Origin: an uncultured Actinomycetes bacterium
Lineage (GTDB): Bacteria; Actinomycetota; Actinomycetes; S36-B12; UBA5976
DNA length: 33,230 bases
NCBI GenBank assembly: GCA_903951185.1
Contig: CAJBBC010000014.1
Span: 1 to 33,230, forward strand
Direction: 5' to 3'
This document shows positions 16,491 to 23,899 of the stretch, piece by piece (within the stretch, counting starts at the first letter, position 1; each line of letters starts with the position of its first letter). A program made the position numbers and the translations under genes. The notes under the pieces were generated by a model. The model was given only the letters and a program-made list of their open reading frames with translations, did no database searches and had not been told where the DNA came from.

Positions 16491-16504
16491 ATTGAATGTT
16501 CAAT
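16491..16504. promoter_or_regulatory. Palindromic operator candidate before the MFS exporter
   Basis: ATTGAA (16491-16496), 2 bp, TTCAAT (16499-16504) is a perfect dyad in the short leader/promoter of the MFS gene. Its form is like TetR/AcrR-family sites with a TGAA-TTCA core, the usual control for this exporter class. The regulator is not encoded nearby. Confidence 0.5.
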
Positions 16505-16570
16505 TATTCTACGCCCAGTCGATTAGCAAATTTGCAACTTATCGCTTGCACTATTCAGCGATTGGCGAAA

Positions 16571-17227
16571 TTAGTCAGCTTTTGAATATTTGCTAACTCC
16601 AGTTACTGACAGGTACTTAGCTACTGCCGCAGTTCGAGTATTTCCATCAACTGAATTATCTACACCAATTGCTTCACAAGCGCGTCTAATCGCATCTTCT
16701 ACTGCTTTGACTGTGGTGCCGCGTATTTCAGCAATTTGTGCATTGGATTTACCTTGGGACATTAAACGCAACACTTCAATTTGTTTTTTAGTTAAATTGC
16801 CAAACGGACGATTCTTATCTTTGTCGTGCCTATAATTTGTTGAAACTTCTCCACGCATAGTTACATCAAGTGCCTGTTGCAGTAAGTTCAAATCTGACAG
16901 CGCAGATTTACGTAAATATGCGATACCAGCAGGCAGACCATCTGGGTCAACTTCAACAAATCTTGAGTCAGGTAAATGTGTTAAAAAGACAATTGCCGTA
17001 GCTGGCGCTGTACTTATGATGATTTGGGCTAAATCAAAACCATTTGGGCCAGGACCTAAATCAATATCAAGGATTACGCCATCAGGATCGCTTAATTTAA
17101 AGAGGCGCTTGGCATCTGCCACATTGCTGGCAGTTTGGACTGAATAACCCCAAGATTCAAGTGCGGTAGCTAGCAGCTCACGTAAAAGTGAGTCATCCTC
17201 CACAATTAGGACATAACGTGAGTCCAT
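16571..17227 (-). CDS. Orphan response regulator, receiver plus C-terminal HTH
   Basis: 218 residues from the ATG at 17227, which has GAGG 9 bp upstream. A TTG three codons earlier sits directly on that site and is less likely. The receiver domain (about 5-122) has the acidic pocket E10-D11-D12, phosphoacceptor D54 in VILDIDLG, T83 and K107 in YLRKS. The linker is followed by a LuxR/sigma-70 region 4-like helix-turn-helix at about 143-207 (NLTKKQIEVLRLMSQGKSNAQIAE...). No histidine kinase lies within the window, so its partner is elsewhere. It is divergent from the CapA lipoprotein gene. Its target genes are unknown. Confidence 0.9.
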   Translation of the reverse strand: MDSRYVLIVEDDSLLRELLATALESWGYSVQTASNVADAKRLFKLSDPDGVILDIDLGPGPNGFDLAQIIISTAPATAIVFLTHLPDSRFVEVDPDGLPAGIAYLRKSALSDLNLLQQALDVTMRGEVSTNYRHDKDKNRPFGNLTKKQIEVLRLMSQGKSNAQIAEIRGTTVKAVEDAIRRACEAIGVDNSVDGNTRTAAVAKYLSVTGVSKYSKAD

Positions 17228-17344
17228 TTTTACCAACCTCTTAGCCGAACTGCAGTTAGTTAAGGATCGCCTATGTGATATGGATTTCGCTAAATAACTT
17301 GGGATATCCCCGAATTATTTTACTATTTTGCCTGTTTCTGCGTG

Positions 17345-17427
17345 TTGTCTATTCGGTTTTCCGCATACATTTATATCCAGGTTCTCAACTATCAAATATC
17401 AAACAACCAACAAGAGCGAATAGACAA
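17345..17427 (+). other. Inverted repeat that could fold over the start of the CapA-like gene
   Basis: TTGTCTATTCG (17345-17355) is the exact reverse complement of CGAATAGACAA (17417-17427). The second arm ends at the base before the TTG start at 17428. In RNA this gives an 11-bp stem closing a 61-nt loop, which would place the start codon at the stem base. It could be a 5'-UTR control element or a chance pairing. Confidence 0.4.
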
Positions 17428-18591
17428 TTGAAACTAAATAGCTACCAGCGAATTATTCTATTAATTCTTCCGAGCCTATTTTTAGCTGCCTGTTCTCAAG
17501 GCGCAGCCAGCCCACAAAAACCAAATTCAACTGGGACTTCTATTAACTCAGTCGATACAAGTTCCTTAACTACCTTCACGGTCGTCACCACTGGTGACAT
17601 TTTGCTTCATGAGAGATTGTGGAACCAAGCCAAGCGAGATGGAAAAAATGGTGATTGGGATTTCTATCCACAATTAGCTGGGATCGCATCGGTTACAGAG
17701 TCGGCCGATTTAGCTTTATGTCATTTAGAAACTCCGATTGCAAATAAGAATGAAAACTACTCTGGTTATCCGGTTTTTAACTCTCCGCCAGAAATTTTGA
17801 CTGCAGTTAAATCTCTCGGGTTTGATATGTGTGATCAAATATCAAATCACTCTCTAGATAAAGGTTTTACTGGTCTAACTAGGACTTTGGAAAAACTCGA
17901 CGAAATTGGAATACCGCACACTGGAACTGCTAGAACGCCAGCTGAAGCAGCAACTCCACTCGTAGTTGAAGTACAAAAAAATGAAAAAATTTTTAAAGTT
18001 GGAATTATTGCGTACACCTATAGTTTCAACGGGTTTACTCGAGATAGTGACAAATTATGGAGTGCTAACTTAATTGATCCGGCCGCGATGATTGCCGAAG
18101 CAAAAGCTGCTCGAGCAGCTGGCGCTCAATTTGTGATCGCAAAAATACATTGGGGCGAAGAGTACACAAATCAACCAAGTGAATTTCAAATCGATTTAGC
18201 AAATGAGTTGGCGGCAAGTGGCGAAATCGATTTAATCGATGGGGCGCACTCACATTCTGTACAACCAGTTACAAAAATAAAAAATATGTGGGTGGCTTAT
18301 AGCCACGGAAATTTAATTGCCGCCCACCGCGAGCCGACCACAATAAAATCTGAAGGTTTAATTGTTCGCTGGACTGTAACCGAGAGCAACGAGGGCAAGC
18401 TTGAAATTTCTAAAGTTGAACAAATACCAATTTTGATTACTGATGATTTTCCAGTGCGGGTACTAAATCTGCCTAAAACTTTAAATGAAAGCGACTTCAC
18501 ATTAGCTTCAAAAAATCGAATGGAACAGGCGTTAAACCGCAGTTCTAAAGTTGTTACTTCACTTGGTGACGTAGTTCCAGTTTCAAACTAA
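17428..18591 (+). CDS. CapA-family (PgsA-like) lipoprotein
   Basis: 388 residues from the TTG at 17428, which gives a clean lipoprotein signal: MKLNSYQR, then a hydrophobic run and the lipobox LAAC (Cys about residue 20). A GTG at 17275 with AAGGA upstream would add 51 residues containing a second hydrophobic segment ahead of the signal peptide, which I find less likely but cannot exclude. The mature part is a CapA-type metallophosphoesterase-like domain with TTGDILLHERL, CHLETPIA, SNHSLDKGFTGL, IAKIHWGEEY and IDGAHSHSVQPV. These supply the Asp, Asn and His residues expected to bind metal. CapA/PgsA proteins take part in poly-gamma-glutamate or capsule production. No pgs/cap partners are nearby, so the substrate here is unknown. 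Confidence 0.85.
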   Translation: MKLNSYQRIILLILPSLFLAACSQGAASPQKPNSTGTSINSVDTSSLTTFTVVTTGDILLHERLWNQAKRDGKNGDWDFYPQLAGIASVTESADLALCHLETPIANKNENYSGYPVFNSPPEILTAVKSLGFDMCDQISNHSLDKGFTGLTRTLEKLDEIGIPHTGTARTPAEAATPLVVEVQKNEKIFKVGIIAYTYSFNGFTRDSDKLWSANLIDPAAMIAEAKAARAAGAQFVIAKIHWGEEYTNQPSEFQIDLANELAASGEIDLIDGAHSHSVQPVTKIKNMWVAYSHGNLIAAHREPTTIKSEGLIVRWTVTESNEGKLEISKVEQIPILITDDFPVRVLNLPKTLNESDFTLASKNRMEQALNRSSKVVTSLGDVVPVSN

Positions 18592-18600
18592 CTGGCTAAT

Positions 18601-18616
18601 CCACGCTTTTGCGTGG
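18601..18616 (+). terminator. Hairpin downstream of the CapA-like gene
   Basis: CCACGC-TTTT-GCGTGG forms a perfect 6-bp GC-rich stem with a 4-nt loop, 10 bp after the CapA stop and before the transhydrogenase genes. No U-run follows, so it is either a tail-less terminator, as is often seen in actinobacteria, or an mRNA 3'-end stabiliser. Confidence 0.5.
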
Positions 18617-18673
18617 CATATCTAGCAACAAGTACATAGAGTTGAGTTAGTTAAATGCGCAATGGAGTGCACT

Positions 18674-19843
18674 GTGAAATTAGTAATACCAAGTGAAACA
18701 AAAATCGGTGAAAAGCGCGTTGCGCTCACCCCTGAAGCAGTAGCCAAGTTAGTAAAACTTGGCTTAACTATCAGTGTTCAAGCCAAGGCTGGCTTGTCGG
18801 CAACTTATTCAGATGATGCATACAAAGCAGCTGGCGCAAAATTATTTGAAAAAACAAGTCTTGATCGTGAACTTGCATCAGCTCAAGTTGTCGCAACAGT
18901 TCGTCCACTACCTACCAGAGCAATTGCAAAACTTAAAAAAGACGCCATCACACTTTCATTTCTCTCGCCAACAACTAATGGAACTGAAATCCGGGCGCTG
19001 GCTCGAGCAGGTGTAACTGCGCTTTCATTCGACTTAGTGCCTCGAATCTCAAGAGCACAGTCAATGGATGCACTCACCTCACAAGCACTTTGTGGTGGTT
19101 ATCGCGCAGCGCTAATTGCAGCTGAACGATCAACAAAATTTTTCCCAATGTTAATGACTGCTGCTGGCACAGTTACACCAGCAAAAGTATTAGTACTTGG
19201 CGCTGGTGTCGCTGGACTTCAAGCCATGGCAACTGCCAAGCGATTAGGTGGCGTTGTTAGTGCTTATGACGTTCGCTCATCAAGTGCTGATGAAGTGAAA
19301 TCTATGGGCGCGACATTCATCACACTGAATTTAGATGCGCTTGAAGGTTCTGGTGGTTACGCCAAGGAAATGACTAAAGAGCGAACTAAAGCACAGCAAG
19401 ATGCACTAAAGCCTTATGTTTCTGAAGCCGATATTGTGATCACAACAGCTGCGGTGCCGGGCAAGAAAGCTCCACTATTAATTACCAAAGACATGATGTC
19501 TGAAATGAAGCCTGGTTCAGTCCTAGTTGATTTAGCTGCCGAATCCGGTGGAAATATCCAAGGTTCAATTGCCGGTAAAGATGTACTTGTTAAAGTCCCA
19601 GATGGCTCAATCACCATAGTTGGTTGTAAAGACTTGCCATCCCAAATTGCAACCCACTCAAGTAAGTTGTACGCGCAAAATGTTGTTTCATTACTTTCAC
19701 TTTTCACGGAAAAGGGCAAAGTTCAACCAGATATCGAAGACGAAGTTGTTGCTGGTAGTGCTGTTGTTTATAAAGGTGAAGTTAGAAACGAAACAGCGAA
19801 ATTAACTCTGGGGTTAGTTAAGCCTCAGAAAGGAAGTAAGTAA
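18674..19843 (+). CDS. pntAA: Proton-translocating NAD(P)+ transhydrogenase, NAD(H)-binding subunit PntAA
   Basis: 389 residues from the GTG at 18674, which is preceded by GGAG with 6-bp spacing. An ATG four codons earlier overlaps that site and is rejected. This is the soluble domain I of transhydrogenase, which transfers hydride between NADH and NADP+ while protons cross the membrane, supplying NADPH. Motifs are IPSETKIGEKRVALTPE at the N-terminus, RISRAQSMDALTSQA (about 121-135), the Rossmann GAGVAGLQAMATAKRLG, the YDVRSSSADEV NAD-specific Asp and the mobile-loop region near GGYAKEM. The separate dI, small membrane and large membrane/dIII genes match the Rhodospirillum-type three-subunit layout. 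pntAB follows after 2 bp. Confidence 0.97.
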   Translation: MKLVIPSETKIGEKRVALTPEAVAKLVKLGLTISVQAKAGLSATYSDDAYKAAGAKLFEKTSLDRELASAQVVATVRPLPTRAIAKLKKDAITLSFLSPTTNGTEIRALARAGVTALSFDLVPRISRAQSMDALTSQALCGGYRAALIAAERSTKFFPMLMTAAGTVTPAKVLVLGAGVAGLQAMATAKRLGGVVSAYDVRSSSADEVKSMGATFITLNLDALEGSGGYAKEMTKERTKAQQDALKPYVSEADIVITTAAVPGKKAPLLITKDMMSEMKPGSVLVDLAAESGGNIQGSIAGKDVLVKVPDGSITIVGCKDLPSQIATHSSKLYAQNVVSLLSLFTEKGKVQPDIEDEVVAGSAVVYKGEVRNETAKLTLGLVKPQKGSK

Positions 19844-19845
19844 GT

Positions 19846-20142
19846 ATGGATGCAATCGCCTTACTGACAATCTTTGTGCTTAGTATCTTCGTAGGTATCG
19901 AAGTTGTAGCAAAAGTTTCTGCAGTTTTACACACGCCACTTATGTCGGGTGCTAATGCCATTCATGGTGTTGTACTGGTCGGTGCAATTTTAGTTACCGG
20001 AAAAGCTGATGGTGGCCTTGAACTCGGTCTTGGCTTAACTGCAATCGTGCTGGCCACAATAAATATGGTTGGTGGATTTGTGGTTACCGATCGAATGTTA
20101 GAAATGTTTAAACCTAAGAAAAACCAAGAGGTGAGTAAGTAA
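19846..20142 (+). CDS. pntAB: Transhydrogenase small membrane subunit PntAB
   Basis: 98-residue membrane protein with hydrophobic segments at about 4-20, 35-50 and 58-82. It corresponds to the C-terminal membrane part of E. coli PntA that exists as a separate chain in three-subunit enzymes. SGANAIHGVVLVGA and TINMVGGFVVTDRMLEMFK are typical. With the membrane half of PntB it forms the proton channel. It sits 2 bp after pntAA and its stop overlaps the pntB ATG by one base (TAATG). Confidence 0.96.
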   Translation: MDAIALLTIFVLSIFVGIEVVAKVSAVLHTPLMSGANAIHGVVLVGAILVTGKADGGLELGLGLTAIVLATINMVGGFVVTDRMLEMFKPKKNQEVSK

Positions 20143-21530
20143 TGCCTACTTGGGTACGGTTAGCTGAACTTGCTGCGGCAGTTTTATTCATTCTTGCATT
20201 AAAAGGTCTTTCATCACCTAAAAGCGCTCGTCGCGGAAATCTATTGGGTGCATTAGGTGCAACTGTGGCAACTGTTGTTGCGTTTTATTACGGCCAGAAG
20301 TTTTTTGGTGGACCAATTAAAAATGTGCAACCAATTTTGGCAGCCATTGCAGTCGGTTCTTTAATTGGCTTTATTGCCGCTCGTCGGGTGCAAATGACCC
20401 AAATGCCGCAGATGGTTGCACTGTTTAATGGTGTTGGCGGTGGCGCTGCAGCTGTAGTTTCAGTAATCGAATTTCTAACCGCAGCTAACAGTGAGACAAC
20501 TGCGATGCTAACTGCAACAGTATTTACAGTGGTTGTTGGATCTGTTTCATTCTCTGGTTCAATTTTAACTTTTATGAAACTCCAAGAATTAATGACTTCT
20601 CGGCCTGTTGTGATTGTGGCCGGCCGATACATAACTTCACTTGCTGGAATTGCAACAATTGCAGTTGCGATCTCATTAGTAGTTAATCCATCTAACGCCG
20701 TGCTTTTTGGCCTCTTATTCTTGTCGCTAATTATGGGTATTTTGCTTGTACTTCCAGTCGGTGGCGCAGATGTGCCAATCGTTATTTCACTTTTGAATGC
20801 ATTCACCGGTTTATCTGTTGCTGCCTCAGGTTATGTACTTGGAAACGTATTGCTGATTGTGGCCGGAACTTTAGTTGGCGCCTCCGGTACTTTGTTAACC
20901 AGACTGATGGCACAAGCTATGGGTCGTCCATTAACTAACACAATGTTTGGTGCATTCACTGCAAAAGCAATCACAAATTCAGGAACAGGTGAAGATCGCC
21001 CAGTTAAATCGGCATCTCCAGATGATGTTTCGATTATGTTGGCTTACGCTCGCAAAGTAATTATTGTCCCTGGTTATGGTTTAGCCGTTGCGCAAGCACA
21101 AAACACAATTCGTGAGCTGGTTGAAATACTCAGCGCTAAAGGTATTCAAGTTGATTATGCGATTCATCCTGTTGCTGGACGTATGCCAGGTCATATGAAT
21201 GTGTTACTTGCTGAAGCTAATGTTCCTTATCAGCAGTTGAAAGAAATGGATGAAATTAATCCAGAGTTTGCTGAGACAGACGTTGTACTTGTAGTTGGAG
21301 CAAATGACGTAGTTAATCCAGCTGCGCGAAATGATCCAAGCGCACCGATTTATGGAATGCCTATTCTCAACGTCGATCAAGCACAGCAAATTGTTTTCTT
21401 GAAACGCTCTATGCGACCAGGATTTGCTGGCATCGAAAATGAAGTACTTTTCGATCCGAAAACTTCACTGCTATTCGGAGATGCAAAAGAGACTCTGACA
21501 AAAGTAGTTTCAGCGCTTAAAGCACTTTAA
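20142..21530 (+). CDS. pntB: Transhydrogenase beta subunit PntB
   Basis: 462 residues. The N-terminal half (about 1-255) has eight or nine transmembrane helices of domain II. The C-terminal part (about 290-462) is the NADP(H)-binding domain III, with VIIVPGYGLAVAQAQ, HPVAGRMPGHMNVLLAEANVPY (the stretch is split across the family signature), VLVVGANDVVNPAAR and VFLKRSMRPGFAGIENE. These match the family closely, including GYGLAVAQAQ and the KRS NADP-phosphate contact. It completes the pntAA-pntAB-pntB operon. A stable hairpin overlaps the stop region between it and the convergent P450 gene. Confidence 0.98.
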   Translation: MPTWVRLAELAAAVLFILALKGLSSPKSARRGNLLGALGATVATVVAFYYGQKFFGGPIKNVQPILAAIAVGSLIGFIAARRVQMTQMPQMVALFNGVGGGAAAVVSVIEFLTAANSETTAMLTATVFTVVVGSVSFSGSILTFMKLQELMTSRPVVIVAGRYITSLAGIATIAVAISLVVNPSNAVLFGLLFLSLIMGILLVLPVGGADVPIVISLLNAFTGLSVAASGYVLGNVLLIVAGTLVGASGTLLTRLMAQAMGRPLTNTMFGAFTAKAITNSGTGEDRPVKSASPDDVSIMLAYARKVIIVPGYGLAVAQAQNTIRELVEILSAKGIQVDYAIHPVAGRMPGHMNVLLAEANVPYQQLKEMDEINPEFAETDVVLVVGANDVVNPAARNDPSAPIYGMPILNVDQAQQIVFLKRSMRPGFAGIENEVLFDPKTSLLFGDAKETLTKVVSALKAL

Positions 21531-21540
21531 CTAAATTTGT

Positions 21541-21563
21541 CGGCTTAGATTTTCGCTGAGCCG
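21541..21563. terminator. Hairpin between convergent pntB and P450 genes
   Basis: CGGCTTAG (21541-21548), 7-nt loop, CTGAGCCG (21556-21563) gives an 8-bp stem with one G-U pair. It begins 10 bp after the pntB stop and overlaps the last codons of the P450 gene. No U-run follows on either strand. A bidirectional terminator is the likely role. Confidence 0.5.
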
Positions 21564-22738
21564 GTGAAAGAAATTGGCAAAGTAATTGGTCCGGTGTTGC
21601 CACTATCCGGTAAATACTGTGCACCTGGGTCGATTTTAAAATCTGGAATTCTTTTAGCTAACGCTTTTAACGCCTCTTGCATATCGATTCGCGCAACATA
21701 ATGACCAAGACAGTGGTGCATTCCGCCACCAAATCCAAAATGCGGTGCGCGTGATTTAGTTATATCCATAGCAATTGATTCATACTTTGCTGGATCACTA
21801 CCCACTGGGACATTGAAAAATTGAAGTGTGGTCCCCTTTTTAATTTGCAAATCTTTATATTCAAAATCCTCAATTGCTTCACGGGTGAACCAAGTAATTG
21901 TTGGATTTAGGCGCATCGCTTCTTCAACAGCATTTCTAGCTAAATCTGGATCTTTGCTAAGTAGGTCCCATTGTTCTGGGTTTTGTGTAAAAACTTGCAT
22001 AGCTAAACCAAGTTGATTTCGCGTTGTATCAAATCCAGCAAACACAATAAACGAAAGCATTACTAATAGTTCTCGCTCCGTTATTTTCTGCCCGTCGACG
22101 GTCGCCTGGACCATAGTTGAAATAAAACTATCCGGATCTAATTCGGTATGGCTATCAATCAAATTTTGAGTTATCGCCAGAATTCCCCGTAACCCAGCTT
22201 CAATTTCTGGAAGATCTTGTTTGATTGTGACACTAAAAACATAACCAAGTTTTGTGGCTAGCTCAGCAATCTCTCGCCAAAGCTCTGGTGGCAATCCAAG
22301 TAGGAGGGTAATTACTTTTGCCGAGTATGGTTCAGCAAACTCACTCATAAATTCAGCTGAACCTTTTTCGCAAAAATCATTCACTAGATCATTAGCTAGT
22401 TTTGTAAATTCAGGTTTAAGCGCTTCGATTATTTTTGGCGAAAACGCAGGGTTTGCAAGTTTTCTAATTCGAATGTGATCTTGTCCTTCTAGACTAAGCA
22501 TCATTTCATTCCACCAAGGAACTAATAATTCACTTTGAATTCCATTATGTTCCGGCCAACGTCTGGTGCCTTGGTGTAACCGCTTGTCATTTTGTAAGGC
22601 ATTTGTGTCTTCATACCGAAGTATTGCTATGCCATAAGGAGTTGTCGCGTACCAATGTTGTTCACGAGCAGCCATAACTGGCGCGCTGCGAATTGAAAAA
22701 TCAGCGGCTTTAACATCCAAGAATGGAATAGAAGTCAT
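21545..22738 (-). CDS. Cytochrome P450 (bacterial class I type)
   Basis: 397-residue soluble P450, a heme monooxygenase that would need ferredoxin and reductase from elsewhere. The heme-binding loop is FGFGGGMHHCLGHYVAR with thiolate C343. The I-helix has AGFDTTRNQ with the acid-Thr pair for oxygen activation, and the K-helix has EEAMR (ExxR). WFTREA and FFNVPVGSDPAKY also match the fold. The substrate cannot be read from sequence. No redox partner gene is adjacent. TAACAT followed by 6 nt and the ATG at 22738 suggests a leaderless transcript. Confidence 0.96.
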   Translation of the reverse strand: MTSIPFLDVKAADFSIRSAPVMAAREQHWYATTPYGIAILRYEDTNALQNDKRLHQGTRRWPEHNGIQSELLVPWWNEMMLSLEGQDHIRIRKLANPAFSPKIIEALKPEFTKLANDLVNDFCEKGSAEFMSEFAEPYSAKVITLLLGLPPELWREIAELATKLGYVFSVTIKQDLPEIEAGLRGILAITQNLIDSHTELDPDSFISTMVQATVDGQKITERELLVMLSFIVFAGFDTTRNQLGLAMQVFTQNPEQWDLLSKDPDLARNAVEEAMRLNPTITWFTREAIEDFEYKDLQIKKGTTLQFFNVPVGSDPAKYESIAMDITKSRAPHFGFGGGMHHCLGHYVARIDMQEALKALAKRIPDFKIDPGAQYLPDSGNTGPITLPISFTGSAKI

Positions 22739-22744
22739 AACGCG

Positions 22745-22750
22745 ATGTTA
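22745..22750 (-). promoter_or_regulatory. Candidate -10 element (leaderless) of the P450 gene
   Basis: On the minus strand TAACAT is followed by CGCGTT (6 nt) and the ATG at 22738. No ribosome binding site is present. Confidence 0.45.
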
Positions 22751-22774
22751 GCCGTTTTGTGAATAGTTTTGTGA

Positions 22775-23566
22775 TTATTGACCGTCATAGCAGTTAGGCG
22801 CTATGTCCACAGGAATACCAATCTGATCGCGCAATTCACAATGAATTACATCTTGTCCAGCAAAGACTTCGACCCAATGTCCATCGATTTTCTTAGCAAT
22901 CACATAGTGACCTGAGCGTCTAGCATTTACATTAATCCAAGCAAAATCATCAACTATTTTTTCCACATGGATTATGTAATCCCGAAGTCCCAAATCAATT
23001 AGGAATGGTGACTGCTCTGAATAATTTGTTTCGTACTCGTCAGTAATTCCGAATTGAGCGCTGTAGTAAAGCGGGGCATCGGATTCAACGCCATCAGACC
23101 AACAATCTGCATTCACTGAAAGTGTTGCTTTAGTGCTGCCACGCTCGTACGCCCGAACGTAATCCCAATAGCGATCATCTGTGGTCGAGGTTGATGAGTT
23201 GATCGGATTCAACGCAAAACCTTCTTTGCGCAGTAATTCGTCGACTAAAGAGGACAAAGCAAGAGCATGATCTTCCCAAATCTTGCGTTCAGCTAAATTA
23301 TCTGATTCGCAGTTAAAGAACTTAGCTTCAACGCCAGGCGAAACATCGTTAATTATGCTGTAGCCATCAGGGCTTATCCACCAGACACTGACTTCGGTAC
23401 TCTCAACTTCAAAACCTAATGCACCAAACTCTTTATTCGCACGTTCAAGAATTTCAGAATTTTTTAATTCAATTGATTTAAATTGAGATAAAGTCCCGAC
23501 TGCCACTATTGCAATTAGTGAAAATAAAATAGCGCGAACATATTTACCATTAAGTTGAAGCTTCAT
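22775..23566 (-). CDS. Membrane-anchored extracytoplasmic protein of unknown function
   Basis: 263 residues. A short basic N-terminus and one hydrophobic helix (about 11-27) anchor it, leaving a large outside domain. There are cysteines at about 84 (FNCESD), 153 (ADCWSD), 243 (HCELRD) and 259 (NCYDG), which could form two disulfides. The C-terminal motif WVEVFAGQDVIHCELRDQIG, followed by P and an NCYDG end, resembles a short module found at the end of other secreted bacterial proteins (xxGQxxxxC...iP...C), but I cannot name a function. It is transcribed alone. The ATG at 23566 has TAAACT exactly 6 nt upstream, within an inverted repeat. Confidence 0.8.
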   Translation of the reverse strand: MKLQLNGKYVRAILFSLIAIVAVGTLSQFKSIELKNSEILERANKEFGALGFEVESTEVSVWWISPDGYSIINDVSPGVEAKFFNCESDNLAERKIWEDHALALSSLVDELLRKEGFALNPINSSTSTTDDRYWDYVRAYERGSTKATLSVNADCWSDGVESDAPLYYSAQFGITDEYETNYSEQSPFLIDLGLRDYIIHVEKIVDDFAWINVNARRSGHYVIAKKIDGHWVEVFAGQDVIHCELRDQIGIPVDIAPNCYDGQ

Positions 23567-23568
23567 GA

Positions 23569-23591
23569 TTTGAGTTTAGTTCTTACTCAAA
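23569..23591. promoter_or_regulatory. Inverted repeat overlapping the -10 of the gene at 22775-23566
   Basis: TTTGAGT (23569-23575), 9 bp, ACTCAAA (23585-23591). On the minus strand it covers the candidate -10 TAAACT (23573-23578) that ends 6 nt before the ATG. The arms resemble HAIR half-sites (CTTGAGT/ACTCAAG) but with a 9-bp rather than 7-bp spacer and changed outer bases. An operator is plausible. Confidence 0.35.
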
Positions 23592-23651
23592 GAGATTTTT
23601 TGAATAGGGAGGTGAGCTTGGTCTCAAATAATTTAAAACATGCGGCGATGG

Positions 23652-23724
23652 AGCCACCTGAGAGAATCGAACTCTCGACCTATTCGTTACGAGGGAATTG
23701 CTCTACCAACTGAGCTAAGGCGGC
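23652..23724 (-). tRNA. tRNA-Thr (anticodon CGT)
   Basis: A 73-nt cloverleaf on the minus strand. The acceptor is GCCGCCT paired with AGGTGGC (one G-U), the D-stem is GCTC/GAGC with AGTTGGTA loop, the anticodon loop is CTCGTAA, and the T-arm is GAGAG-TTCGATT-CTCTC. Anticodon CGT reads ACG threonine codons. The CCA end is not encoded. The anticodon stem shows a C-C mismatch at 31:39. It follows the 47-codon gene by 19 bp on the same strand, so it may share that transcript. Confidence 0.95.
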
Positions 23725-23743
23725 AAATTTAAACATTAAATAT

Positions 23744-23887
23744 TTAGTGGTGCGCCTTTGCAACCATCTTTAACATTTTTATGTTTAAAACCAGGAACCG
23801 CCAAAGTTGGTAAATCAGATTTGTACGTGCACTTAATTCACGTTTCGTAGGTGCCTGGGCGTGTGTAAATGTGACGACATTACTCAT
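23744..23887 (-). CDS. Small 47-residue protein next to the SQR-like gene
   Basis: A short reading frame from the ATG at 23887 with AAGGAG 8 bp upstream. It starts 12 bp after the stop of the SQR-like flavoprotein. The product begins MSNVVTFTHAQAPTKRELSA and continues with a helical, partly hydrophobic and basic half (IYQLWRFLVLNIKMLKMVAK). There is no cysteine. The strong ribosome binding site, the close spacing and the amphipathic C-terminal helix argue that it is real. It may be a small subunit or membrane tether for the flavoprotein, which itself ends in a similar aromatic, basic helix. I do not recognise a named family. Confidence 0.75.
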   Translation of the reverse strand: MSNVVTFTHAQAPTKRELSARTNLIYQLWRFLVLNIKMLKMVAKAHH

Positions 23888-23899
23888 AGTTAGTTCTCC

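Noticed and set aside
17301..17310. GGGATATCCC palindrome upstream of the CapA-like gene
   Set aside because: A 10-bp dyad of this kind is expected by chance at this scale, and no second copy or promoter alignment supports it.
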